DNA from: Pseudomonadota bacterium
GTDB lineage: Bacteria > Pseudomonadota > Alphaproteobacteria > CACIAM-22H2
Reading direction: 5' to 3'
NCBI GenBank assembly: GCA_016201015.1
Contig: JACQDQ010000027.1
Location: forward strand, 1 to 39,972
DNA: 39,972 nucleotides
Of this stretch, positions 1 to 7,035 are shown piece after piece. The notes beneath the pieces are model-generated. The model ran no database searches and had not been told where the DNA came from. It worked only from the letters and a program-made list of their open reading frames with translations. How positions within the stretch are numbered: the stretch's first letter is position 1; every line of letters starts with the position of its first letter. The translations under genes and the position numbers were made by a program.

Positions 1-196
1 CGAGATCGACGCGATCGCAGCCGGACGGAATCTCGGAGGGCGCGGCGAGGCCGACGACCATGCCGTCGCGGACGAGCACCGCCGTGGGTCCGCGCATCAC
101 CTGCCCGTCGAACAGCCGGGGCGCGACGATCGCCAGCCCCGCCGCAGCCGCCGCATCGGACTTCCCACCGCCGCTCACTCGCGCGCTCTCAGACAT
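1..196 (-). CDS. Amidohydrolase-family protein, N-terminal fragment (NagA-like candidate)
   Basis: This gene runs off the left edge and is absent from the ORF track. Translating leftward from the ATG at 196 gives about 65 residues with the pattern GLAIVAPRLFDG...GPTAVLVRDGMVVGL, then a proline-rich turn. This is the small beta-sandwich strand set that opens amidohydrolase-superfamily enzymes such as N-acetylglucosamine-6-phosphate deacetylase, dihydroorotase-like proteins and imidazolonepropionase. The metal-binding residues would lie beyond the edge, so the substrate cannot be read. The gene diverges from murA in a locus containing MurQ, AnmK and an amino-sugar kinase. NagA, which deacetylates the GlcNAc-6-P made by MurQ, is therefore the most natural guess, but that is inference from context. 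Any other amidohydrolase remains possible. Confidence 0.6.
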   Translation of the reverse strand, partial: MSESARVSGGGKSDAAAAAGLAIVAPRLFDGQVMRGPTAVLVRDGMVVGLAAPSEIPSGCDRVDL

Positions 197-287
197 CTTC
201 CCGTCCTTGTCTCCACGCGATTCTCCTAGAGCGGAGTCCGATCGGGTGTACTTGCGTCGTCACCCCGAAATGTCACCCCGGCGAAAG

Positions 288-434
288 CCGCTATCGTATG
301 CACACATCTCGGGTCCGACCACATTTCGATTCCGTTTGTTGCGCTGCCGGGATGGTGCTTTTTCGGAAAAGAATCGAAAAGGGGCTCCGAAGATTCCATT
401 TCGAATCCCATTTCGAGATGTGTGCATGCGATAG
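288..434. mobile_element. MITE-like element with long terminal inverted repeats
   Basis: Bases 291-311 (CTATCGTATGCACACATC...) and 414-434 are inverted copies that differ at one position of 21; the match extends to 288-311/414-437 if flanking bases are counted. The roughly 100-bp centre has no coding potential. The flanks CGGCGAAAG (279-287) and CGGCGAAGG (435-443) agree at 8 of 9 bases and may be a 9-bp target duplication. Removing the element plus one flank copy restores a simple palindrome, CCCCGGCGAAGGCCGGG. This suggests a short transposon derivative inserted into a REP-type repeat. A long-stemmed non-coding RNA or a compound hairpin is the main alternative. No second copy lies in the window. 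Confidence 0.5.
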
Positions 435-477
435 CGGCGAAGGCCGGGTCCCAGGGATCATAGAGCACGATGTTGCC

Positions 478-592
478 CCTGGGTGCCGGCTTGCGCCGGC
501 ATGACAAGCGCGCAACCGGCCCTGGGTGCCGGCTTTCCCACTCGGTCTCGCGATGCTTGGTCCGCTCGACCTTGGGCTCTGGCCGGCATGAC
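478..592. repeat. REP-like GC palindromes
   Basis: The 15-mer CCTGGGTGCCGGCTT occurs at 478-492 and again at 521-535, and GCCGGCATGAC occurs at 495-505 and 582-592. The first copy forms a perfect stem, TGCCGGC-ttgc-GCCGGCA (484-501). Repeats of this style are scattered between genes in many alphaproteobacteria. They look like non-coding REP units that are partly decayed here. There is no associated RAYT transposase in the window. Confidence 0.55.
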
Positions 593-672
593 GATTCGGG
601 ACAGGGGCGACGCAGATGAGTCAACCTGATCGAAACTCGCTCCAGCGTGGCCCACAGGCATCCTCGACCAGG

Positions 673-705
673 TTGGTGTTGGCATACCAATTGACAAGAC
701 CAATA
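673..705. promoter_or_regulatory. Candidate GntR (NagR-like) operator upstream of murA
   Basis: The stretch contains TTGGT (673-677) and ACCAA (686-690) as an 18-bp inverted repeat, followed by another ACCAAT at 699-704. The core ATACCAATT (684-692) recurs on one strand or the other in the murQ and anmK promoter regions. Known NagR/DasR-type GntR proteins bind sites with ATTGGTAT-like half-sites, so the local UTRA-domain regulator is the likely ligand. That assignment is inference. Confidence 0.55.
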
Positions 706-778
706 TAGAACCACCTAACTATCGTGTGGTCGGCCGCTCGACGGGCCTGACAGATACGCGCGGGGTGCGGGAATAGAC

Positions 779-2035
779 ATGGAACGGCTGCTTATCCGGG
801 GCGGACACCGGCTCCAAGGGACCGTTCAGATCTGCGGCGCCAAGAACGCCGCCCTGCCCCAGATCGCGGCTTCCCTGCTGAGCGCCGAACCCCTGACGCT
901 GACGAACATGCCCGACGTCGTCGACGTGCACACCATGGTGCGGCTGATGACGCATTACGGCGTGACGAGCACGCGCGATTCGTCAAGCGTCACGCTGAAA
1001 GCGGATGGCGCGCGGAACGTCGAGGCGCCCTACGACATCGTCCGGCGCATGCGCGCAACCCTCCTCGTGCTTGGTCCCCTGGTCGCCCGGTTCGGGGCCG
1101 CCCGCGTCTCGCTGCCCGGCGGCTGCGCCATCGGCGCGCGGCCGGTCGATCTGCATTTGAAGGCGCTCGCGGTGCTCGGCGCGACGATCGATCTCGATGG
1201 CGGCTACATCGTGGCGAAGGCGCCGAACGGCCTCGCCGGCGGCAGGATCGTCTTCGGCTCGCCGTCGATCGGCGCGACGCAGACGGCGCTGATGGCGGCG
1301 ACGCTCGCCAAGGGCGAAAGCGAGATCATGAATGCGGCGCGCGAGCCGGAGGTCGTCGATCTCGCCGCCTGCCTCGCCGCCATGGGCGCGCAGATCGAGG
1401 GAGCGGGGACGCATCGCATCCGCGTTCAGGGCGGGCAAGCCCTTCATGCCGGACGGCACGAGATTGTTCCCGATCGCATCGAGGCCGGCACCTATGCCAT
1501 CGCCGCGGCGATTACCGGCGGCCATCTCGAGCTGACCGGCGCGCGGCTCGAGCATCTTTCCGCGGTCGGCGAGGCGCTCGAAGCGGCCGGCGTCAGGCTG
1601 TGGCCGACCGACCGCTGGCTGATGGTGGCACGTGACGGAGCGCTGCGCGGCATCGATATCGTCACCGAGCCCTATCCCGGCTTTCCAACCGATCTGCAGG
1701 CGCAGTTCATGGCGCTGATGACGATCGCCGACGGCGCGTCGATGATCCGCGAAACCGTGTTCGAGAACCGCTTCATGCACGTTCCCGAGCTCGGCCGGCT
1801 CGGCGCCAACATCACGCTCCAGGGGACATCGGCGCTGGTCCGCGGCGTCAAGGCGCTCAAAGGCGCGCCGGTCATGGCGACCGACCTGCGCGCCTCGGTG
1901 TGCCTCGTCCTCGCCGGCCTCGCGGCCGGCGGCGAAACGGCGGTCAGCCGCATCTACCACCTCGATCGCGGCTACGAGGCGCTCGACCGCAAGCTCGTGC
2001 GCTGTGGCGCCGACATCAGGCGCGTGCCCGAATGA
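779..2035 (+). CDS. murA: UDP-N-acetylglucosamine 1-carboxyvinyltransferase (MurA family)
   Basis: MurA transfers the enolpyruvyl group of PEP to UDP-GlcNAc, the first committed step of peptidoglycan synthesis, in the cytoplasm. The 418-residue length is that of the family. Visible signatures are KNAAL near residue 22 (Lys22/Asn23 pair), the PEP-binding loop LPGGCAIGARPVD with catalytic Cys116, and TEPYPGFPTDLQAQ in the domain containing the general-acid Asp. The ATG at 779 follows a purine-rich GGGAATAGAC stretch. The gene overlaps the downstream kinase gene by 4 bp (ATGA), so the two are co-transcribed. Its position in an amino-sugar recycling locus is unusual. It may be a second, specialised MurA rather than the housekeeping copy, which cannot be decided from this window. 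The closest paralogous alternative, EPSP synthase, is excluded by the Cys loop. Confidence 0.9.
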   Translation: MERLLIRGGHRLQGTVQICGAKNAALPQIAASLLSAEPLTLTNMPDVVDVHTMVRLMTHYGVTSTRDSSSVTLKADGARNVEAPYDIVRRMRATLLVLGPLVARFGAARVSLPGGCAIGARPVDLHLKALAVLGATIDLDGGYIVAKAPNGLAGGRIVFGSPSIGATQTALMAATLAKGESEIMNAAREPEVVDLAACLAAMGAQIEGAGTHRIRVQGGQALHAGRHEIVPDRIEAGTYAIAAAITGGHLELTGARLEHLSAVGEALEAAGVRLWPTDRWLMVARDGALRGIDIVTEPYPGFPTDLQAQFMALMTIADGASMIRETVFENRFMHVPELGRLGANITLQGTSALVRGVKALKGAPVMATDLRASVCLVLAGLAAGGETAVSRIYHLDRGYEALDRKLVRCGADIRRVPE

Positions 2036-2952
2036 CGCTACCGACCGCCGACGGGCCGGCAACGCAAGACCAAGGACCCGACGAACCGCTTTTCATCGGC
2101 GTCGACGGCGGCGGGACCGGCTGCCGCGCTCGGCTGGAAGACTCCGCGGGCCGCATGCTCGGCAACGGTATCGCCGGTCCGGCGACGACCCGACTCGGCA
2201 TCGATCAGGCCATGGCGTCCGTCGAGGCCGCCTACCTGGCCGCGCTCGGCGAGGCCGGTCTCGGGCCCGGCGATCTCGGTCGCTGTCACGTCGGCATCGG
2301 CCTGGCCGGGATCGGCCGCAAAGGGGCGCTGGAGACACTGCAGGCGCGCCCTCATCGTTTCGCCTCCGTGGTGTTCGCCAGCGATGGACTCATCGCCTGT
2401 CTCGGCGCTCACTCGGGCCGCGACGGCGGCATCATCATCGTCGGCACGGGCAGCATCGGGCTGGCGCGCATCGAAGGCCGCGACATCCGCGTCGGCGGCT
2501 ACGGCTTCCCGATTTCCGACGAGGGCAGCGGCGCGGATCTCGGGCTGCAAGCGATCCGGCTCACCTTGCGCGCCGTCGATGGCCGTCTGGAATGGAGCGC
2601 CCTCCTCCGCGATGTGATGGCGCGGTTCAGCGGCGATCCGGTCGAGGCCACCGCCTGGATGGACCGCGCGACGTCTACGGACTACGCCACCTTCGCGCCG
2701 CTCGTCATGCGCCACGCGGACCATGGTGACCCAATTGGACGTCGGATCGTTCAAGGCGCCGCCGAGCAGGTCGACGGCCTCGTGCGGGCGCTGGTGAGCC
2801 GCAACGTCGAGCGGCTGGCGCTGGTCGGCGGGCTGTCCAGTGCCATCGAGCCGTGGCTTGCGCCTGACGTGCGGCGCCGCCTCAAGCCCGTCGAAGCCGA
2901 CGCGGTCGCCGGCGCCTTGCATCTCGCGCGCAGCCGAGCCGCGCGCCGGTGA
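2032..2952 (+). CDS. BadF/BadG/BcrA/BcrD-type ATPase, probable N-acetylglucosamine kinase
   Basis: This 306-residue ASKHA-fold kinase probably phosphorylates GlcNAc or a related amino sugar released from recycled muropeptides. The N-terminal phosphate-binding loop reads FIGVDGGGTGCRARL and the second phosphate loop reads IIVGTGSIGLAR, followed by the family's GGYGFPISDEGSGADLG segment. The track ORF begins at 1900, but the ATG at 2032 is preferred. It overlaps the murA stop (ATGA), and the protein then begins about 20 residues before the first strand, as in relatives. Downstream, the gene converges on the DMT transporter. Members of this family range from human-type NagK to benzoyl-CoA reductase activators. 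The single domain and the neighbours MurQ and AnmK favour an amino-sugar kinase, but the exact sugar is inferred. Confidence 0.8.
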   Translation: MTLPTADGPATQDQGPDEPLFIGVDGGGTGCRARLEDSAGRMLGNGIAGPATTRLGIDQAMASVEAAYLAALGEAGLGPGDLGRCHVGIGLAGIGRKGALETLQARPHRFASVVFASDGLIACLGAHSGRDGGIIIVGTGSIGLARIEGRDIRVGGYGFPISDEGSGADLGLQAIRLTLRAVDGRLEWSALLRDVMARFSGDPVEATAWMDRATSTDYATFAPLVMRHADHGDPIGRRIVQGAAEQVDGLVRALVSRNVERLALVGGLSSAIEPWLAPDVRRRLKPVEADAVAGALHLARSRAARR

Positions 2953-2979
2953 CGGGTGCACATCGACGCCGGCCGCCGA

Positions 2980-3867
2980 TCACGGCGGGGCCGGGGACTG
3001 GGCCGCGGCGCGCTGGCGCAGCACGAGCAGACAGCCGCCGATGATCAACGCGGCGCCGATCCACAGCTCGAGCCGCGGCGCTTCGGCGAAGAAGACGTAG
3101 CCGAGCAGAGCCGCCCACAGGAGGCCGGTGTATTCCACCACGCTGAAGCGTGCCGCGGTCGTCCGCGACAGGGCATGGGCGAAGGCCAGATAGCCCGCGG
3201 CGCTGAGCAGCCCGACGAGAGCGAATTGCGCCAGCATCTCGGCGCGCGGCAACTGAAAATCCGCCGCCGCCAGAGGCGCGATGAACAGGCTGATCAGGAT
3301 CGCCTGGACGAGAACGATGACCGACGCCGGCTCGTGCGCCGTCTGCGCCCGCAGCAGCACGATGCTAAGCGCGTAGGTGACCGGCGAGAGCAGCGCGGCA
3401 GCGACGGCAAGGAGGTTCAGCTCCTGTCCGCTCGGCGTCGAATGTCCGCCGAAGACAATCACCAGCATGCCGGAAAACCCGGCCCCAATCGCGATCAAGA
3501 TCGGCCAGCGCAACGGCTCGCTCAGGAAAAGCGCGCCGAAAACGACGATGAAGATGGGCGACGTGAACGACAAGGCAAAGGTCTCGGCAAGCGGCAGCTT
3601 GCCGAGTGCGTAGAAGAAGCTGCACGTCGTAACGACGGTCAGCGCCGCGCGCCCGGCATGGCCGGGCAGGCGGCCGCGCCGGGGGAAGCGCGGACGTTGG
3701 ATCACGACCAGCACGCCCACCCAGAGCGCGGTGAAGACGAACCGCAGCAGCACGATTTGAAAGGTGGTGAAATGGACCAACAACGACTTGACCAGCGCAT
3801 CCATGCCGGTCAGCAACGCCACGCCAACAAGCGCGAGAGCGATCGCAGCGGCGGAATTGTCACGCAT
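2980..3867 (-). CDS. DMT-superfamily transporter (two EamA domains)
   Basis: This is a 295-residue integral inner-membrane protein with about ten hydrophobic segments arranged as two EamA repeats. The second ends in the typical FFAEAPRLELWIGAALIIGG...LRQR pattern. EamA proteins are usually exporters or exchangers of small metabolites; the substrate here cannot be read. The track ORF starts at 4038, but its first 57 residues are Arg/Pro-rich and non-membrane. The ATG at 3867 (MRDNSAAAIALALVGVALL) puts the first helix directly at the N-terminus. The gene diverges from murQ, so its promoter shares the 3868-4079 gap with the TTGGTATT half-sites. It may belong to the same regulon, perhaps moving an amino sugar or a turnover product. 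Confidence 0.8.
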   Translation of the reverse strand: MRDNSAAAIALALVGVALLTGMDALVKSLLVHFTTFQIVLLRFVFTALWVGVLVVIQRPRFPRRGRLPGHAGRAALTVVTTCSFFYALGKLPLAETFALSFTSPIFIVVFGALFLSEPLRWPILIAIGAGFSGMLVIVFGGHSTPSGQELNLLAVAAALLSPVTYALSIVLLRAQTAHEPASVIVLVQAILISLFIAPLAAADFQLPRAEMLAQFALVGLLSAAGYLAFAHALSRTTAARFSVVEYTGLLWAALLGYVFFAEAPRLELWIGAALIIGGCLLVLRQRAAAQSPAPP

Positions 3868-4011
3868 CGCGGTTTGAAATCTGCTGTCGCTGCATCCGTC
3901 GATCCGCGCGCGGCCGCCCCGCCCGGCACGCCGCGCGACGCGCGCATCTTGCGAAGGACAGGCGATCGCTTTTGGCGGTGCCGATCGGCGCCAATAGTCG
4001 CCAGCGATGAC

Positions 4012-4063
4012 TGGTATTGCCCTTCCAGTCAATGGCATTAAATTGGTATTGTAATTGGTATTA
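4012..4063. promoter_or_regulatory. Cluster of TTGGTATT half-sites upstream of murQ
   Basis: Four same-strand copies of TGG(T/C)ATT start at 4012, 4033, 4044 and 4056, that is 21, 11 and 12 bp apart, roughly one or two helical turns. The last two read ATTGGTATT (4042-4050) and ATTGGTATTA (4054-4063), ending 16 bp before the murQ start. The same core appears inverted at the anmK and murA promoters. The position next to the start suits a repressor site for the downstream GntR/UTRA regulator. The direct-repeat arrangement is unusual for a dimeric GntR. Confidence 0.6.
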
Positions 4064-4079
4064 GCTGTGAGAGGCGGCG

Positions 4080-4982
4080 ATGGTAACGGAGGACGTTAGC
4101 GCACGCTTCGCCGACCTGGATACCTGGTCGACGATCGAAGCCGTGGAGGCGATGTACGAAGGCCAACTGACGGCGGTTGCTGCCGTGCGCCCGACATTGG
4201 CCGCCATCGCCCGTGCGGCGGAGGATGGGGCGGCGGCGCTGCGGAACAAGGGACGCCTTGTTTATGTGGGAGCCGGCACCTCCGGTCGCGTGGCTGTTCA
4301 GGACGGCGCCGAGCTTTCCCCGACATTCGACTGGCCGACCGCCCGGGTCGTCTTCGTGATCGCGGGCGGGCCGCGTGCGCTCACGGCCAGTTCGGAAGAG
4401 GCCGAAGACAACGCGCAGGCCGGCATCGATCAAATCAACGAAGCCGCCGTCGGTGCGGACGATGTCGTCGCCGCCCTTGCCGCCAGCGGATCGACACCGT
4501 TTACGGTCGCCGCGCTGCGTCGGGCAGCGGAAATCGGCGCCATCACCATCGGCATAGCGAACAATCCCGGATCGCCGCTCCTCGCTGCCGCCAAGCACCC
4601 CATACTGATCGAGACCGGCGGCGAGATCATCGCCGGCTCGACGCGGATGAAGGCCGGCACCGCGCAGAGAGTCGTGCTCAACCTGCTGTCGACGGCGATC
4701 ATGATCCAGCTTGGCCGCGTCTATCGCGGGCTGATGGTCAACATGCACACCACCAACGCCAAACTGCGGCACCGCGCCGAAGCCATGGTCGCGTTCATCA
4801 CCGGTTGCAAGGAAACCGATGCCGCCCGCGCGCTCGAGCGTGCGGGGGGCGACATCAAGCTCGCCTCGATCATCGTCTTCGGCCTCGACCGCGACATGGC
4901 GGAAGCCGTTCTCGACCGGCACAACGGCAGCTTGCGCAGCGCCTTGGCCGAGATCGGCCGGGTTCAAGCAGGCAATCAGTGA
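4080..4982 (+). CDS. murQ: N-acetylmuramic acid 6-phosphate etherase
   Basis: MurQ cleaves the lactyl ether of MurNAc-6-P, giving GlcNAc-6-P and D-lactate, in the cytoplasm. This is the step that follows AnmK in peptidoglycan recycling. The 300-residue length matches the family. The SIS-domain phosphosugar loop reads VYVGAGTSGR. Glutamates corresponding to the two catalytic residues of E. coli MurQ lie in DGAELSPTF and in SSEEAEDN. The family signature EIIAGSTRMKAGTAQ and the C-terminal helical region ending HNGSLRSALAEIG are also present. The ATG at 4080 is preceded by a GAGAGG ribosome site. The stop overlaps the gntR start (TGATG), so enzyme and regulator are translationally coupled. Candidate operator repeats lie immediately upstream. 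Confidence 0.95.
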   Translation: MVTEDVSARFADLDTWSTIEAVEAMYEGQLTAVAAVRPTLAAIARAAEDGAAALRNKGRLVYVGAGTSGRVAVQDGAELSPTFDWPTARVVFVIAGGPRALTASSEEAEDNAQAGIDQINEAAVGADDVVAALAASGSTPFTVAALRRAAEIGAITIGIANNPGSPLLAAAKHPILIETGGEIIAGSTRMKAGTAQRVVLNLLSTAIMIQLGRVYRGLMVNMHTTNAKLRHRAEAMVAFITGCKETDAARALERAGGDIKLASIIVFGLDRDMAEAVLDRHNGSLRSALAEIGRVQAGNQ

Positions 4983-5746
4983 TGTTGTACCTCAACGCGA
5001 TATCGTTGGATTCGTCGAGGCCCACGCCCCTCTATCTGCAGCTCGCCGAGGGCTTGCGCGGGCTGATCAACGACGGTTCCGTGCGCGTCGGCGAGGCGTT
5101 GCCGTCCGAGCGCGAACTGAGCAACGTGACGCACATCTCCCGTGTCACCGTGCGCAAGGCGATCGACACGCTGCTGCGCGACGGCATGCTCTCCCGCCGC
5201 CGCGGCTCGGGCACCTATGTGGCGCCTCGGATCGAGCAGCCCGCCTCGGTCCTGGCGGGGTTTTCCGCGGACATGGCGAATCGCGGCAGCAAGCCCGGCT
5301 CGATTTGGCTCGACAGGGTCCTGGCTCCGCCGACGCCCGAAGAAGTTATGACGCTGGCGATCGCGCCCGATTCGATGGTCACACGCCTGTCGCGCGTCCG
5401 CACCGCCGACGATGAGCCGCTTGCCATCGAGCGCGCGGTGGTGCCGGCGGCGCTTCTGCCGCCGCTCGAACGGCTCGGCGATTCGCTCTATGCGGCCCTG
5501 GCGCGCCTCGGCAATCGGCCGGTACGCGGTTTGCAGCGCCTCCATGCCTCGCTGGCGACCGCGCGGGAGGCGCAGCTTCTGTCCATTCCCGTCGGCGCGG
5601 CGATCCTGCGAATCGAGCGCCGCACATTCCTGGCGAGCGGCGCGCCCGTCGAGTACACGCGCTCGGCCTATCGCGGCGACCGCTACGACTTCGTCACCGA
5701 GATTCGCGACCCCGGAATCCGCTCCGCGGAGGAGTCGGGCCGCTGA
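4982..5746 (+). CDS. GntR-family transcriptional regulator with UTRA domain (NagR/HutC type)
   Basis: This is a 254-residue regulator. Residues about 14-78 form the GntR winged helix (PLYLQLAEGLRGLI, then LPSERELSN and RVTVRKAIDTLLRDG, ending RRRGSGTYV). Residues about 95-245 form a UTRA effector domain ending VEYTRSAYRGDRYDF, a sequence typical of NagR/YvoA-like sensors of amino-sugar phosphates. The track start at 4805 lies inside murQ. The ATG at 4982 overlapping the murQ stop is chosen because it gives the standard N-terminus. It probably controls this recycling locus through the TTGGTATT sites upstream of murA, murQ and anmK, with GlcNAc-6-P, GlcN-6-P or MurNAc-6-P as inducer. Both target and ligand are inferred. 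It converges on the GNAT gene. Confidence 0.88.
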   Translation: MLYLNAISLDSSRPTPLYLQLAEGLRGLINDGSVRVGEALPSERELSNVTHISRVTVRKAIDTLLRDGMLSRRRGSGTYVAPRIEQPASVLAGFSADMANRGSKPGSIWLDRVLAPPTPEEVMTLAIAPDSMVTRLSRVRTADDEPLAIERAVVPAALLPPLERLGDSLYAALARLGNRPVRGLQRLHASLATAREAQLLSIPVGAAILRIERRTFLASGAPVEYTRSAYRGDRYDFVTEIRDPGIRSAEESGR

Positions 5747-5773
5747 CCGGCGTGGTGGCTGAGGAGGCCGCAG

Positions 5774-6211
5774 TCACCGCTTCTCGTAGAAAACGAACGC
5801 CCGGTTCCGCCCGATGAATTCGCGTTCGTAGCCGCGGACGAACCGCCAGCCGTGCCGCTCGTAGAACGCCCGAGCGGCAAGGTTGTCGCGGAAGCATTCG
5901 AGCGTTCGAATGCCAGCCCTCTCGACGTCGTCGAGCAGGGCCGCGCCGACCCCCTCCCCGTGCCGTCCCGGCGCAACGAACAGCATGTCGAGATGGCCGC
6001 CCGAGATCTGCGAGAAGCCAACGACTCGCTGGGCGAGGACGGCCACGCGAACGCGGTCCAGCACCGCCCGGAAATGCGTCTCGAAGAATCCGACGCCGCG
6101 CTGGGCGAGCGCTTCCGGCTCGAGAATCCTAGCGAAGGTTGTTCGATAGGATTCGGCGGCGATCTCGGCAAGGGCAAGGCTGTCCTCGTGCTGCGCCGCG
6201 CGCAGCCTCAT
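5774..6211 (-). CDS. GNAT-family N-acetyltransferase
   Basis: This is a 145-residue acetyl-CoA-dependent N-acetyltransferase of unknown acceptor. The GNAT fold is seen in the N-terminal helix (EDSLALAEIAAESY), the central strand and acetyl-CoA loop (LDMLFVAPGRHGEGVGAALL, a Q/R-x-x-G-x-G/A variant), and the C-terminal NLAARAFYERHGWRFV element. The track ORF starts at 6880, inside the permease gene. The ATG at 6211 overlaps the stop of the dppC-like gene by 4 bp, giving a compact GNAT. It is the last gene of the leftward importer operon. It might acetylate an imported amino sugar or peptide, or detoxify one, but nothing in the sequence fixes this. Confidence 0.8.
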   Translation of the reverse strand: MRLRAAQHEDSLALAEIAAESYRTTFARILEPEALAQRGVGFFETHFRAVLDRVRVAVLAQRVVGFSQISGGHLDMLFVAPGRHGEGVGAALLDDVERAGIRTLECFRDNLAARAFYERHGWRFVRGYEREFIGRNRAFVFYEKR

Positions 6212-7032
6212 CGTTCGCCCCGGAGCCGCGGGTCGAGCGTGTCGCGCAGCACATCGCCCAGGAGATTGATGCCGAATGAGAGGAATAGGATCGCGATTCC
6301 CGCGAAGATCGCGCTCCAGGGCGAGAGCATCAGGAAATTTCGCCCTTCCGAGAGCATGAGTCCAAGCGATGGCGTCGGCGGCTGGGTGCCGAGGCCAAGA
6401 AACGATAGCGAGGCCTCGACCAGAATCGCCGCGGAAAGCAACAGGCTCGTCTGGACCAGCACCACGCTCATGAGGTTCGGCAGCACGTGCATGAAGATGA
6501 CACGCATGTCCGAGGCGCCGACGGCAAGCGCGCTCATCACGTAGTCGCTCTCGCAGATGACGAGAGCCGGACCGCGCAGAAGCCGCGCGAAGATCGGCGT
6601 ATAGACGATCGCGATGGCGACCGCGGCCGTCGAGTTGCGCGGCCCGAGGACCGCGACGATACCGATCGCCAGCAGGAGCACGGGGAAGGCGAACAGCACG
6701 TCCATCAGCCGCATGACGATGCGTTCGAGCCAGCCGCGATAGTAGGACGCCAGCAGACCGAGCGTACCGCCGGCAAGCAGCGCTGCCGCCACCGCCGTCG
6801 CCGAGACGGCCAGCGACGCGCGGCAGCCGTAGATAATGCGCGAGAGCACGTCGCGGCCGAACTGATCGGTGCCGAGCCAATAGGTTCCGCCTGGTCCGCG
6901 GAGCCGTGCCAGCACGTGCTGCTCCAGCGGATCGTGAGGCGATACGATAGGCGCGAACACGGCGAGCAGCGCCTGCAGCGCCACGAACCCGACGGCCAGT
7001 ACCAGGAGGCGGTTATGGGCGAGCCGACGCAT
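6208..7032 (-). CDS. Peptide/muropeptide ABC transporter permease (DppC/OppC type)
   Basis: This is a 274-residue inner-membrane permease. After the first helix comes a periplasmic loop with YWLGTDQFGRDVLSRIIYG, the OppC/DppC hallmark. Five further helices follow, and the cytoplasmic EAA-type loop reads ALAVGASDMRVIFMHVLPN, which contacts the ATPase. The LSFLGLGTQPPTPSLGLML segment is also typical. The gene lies between the dppB-like gene (3-bp gap) and the GNAT gene. Together with the binding protein it forms the import part of the recycling locus. The likely cargo is a peptidoglycan fragment, by analogy with the Yej/Yep muropeptide importers described in alphaproteobacteria. No ATPase gene accompanies it, so the ATP-binding subunits must come from another locus. 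Confidence 0.88.
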   Translation of the reverse strand: MRRLAHNRLLVLAVGFVALQALLAVFAPIVSPHDPLEQHVLARLRGPGGTYWLGTDQFGRDVLSRIIYGCRASLAVSATAVAAALLAGGTLGLLASYYRGWLERIVMRLMDVLFAFPVLLLAIGIVAVLGPRNSTAAVAIAIVYTPIFARLLRGPALVICESDYVMSALAVGASDMRVIFMHVLPNLMSVVLVQTSLLLSAAILVEASLSFLGLGTQPPTPSLGLMLSEGRNFLMLSPWSAIFAGIAILFLSFGINLLGDVLRDTLDPRLRGER

Positions 7033-7035
7033 GCT

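Larger units (their letters stand above)
197..778. other. 582-bp intergenic region rich in repeats
   Basis: No convincing gene lies between the divergent amidohydrolase and murA; the track ORFs here have no family resemblance. The stretch holds a MITE-like inverted-repeat element (288-434), REP-like palindromes (about 478-592) and, close to murA, a cluster of TTGGT/ACCAA half-sites (673-705). Such repeat-laden gaps are common in alphaproteobacterial chromosomes. Confidence 0.6.

Noticed and set aside
983-2062. 359-codon ORF on the minus strand opposite murA
   Set aside because: Its Arg/Asp/Gly-rich translation matches no family, and it exactly shadows the well-supported murA and the start of the kinase gene.
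2956-4041. 361-codon plus-strand ORF
   Set aside because: Shadow of the DMT transporter; composition is Arg/Gln/Glu-rich low complexity typical of antisense frames in GC-rich DNA.
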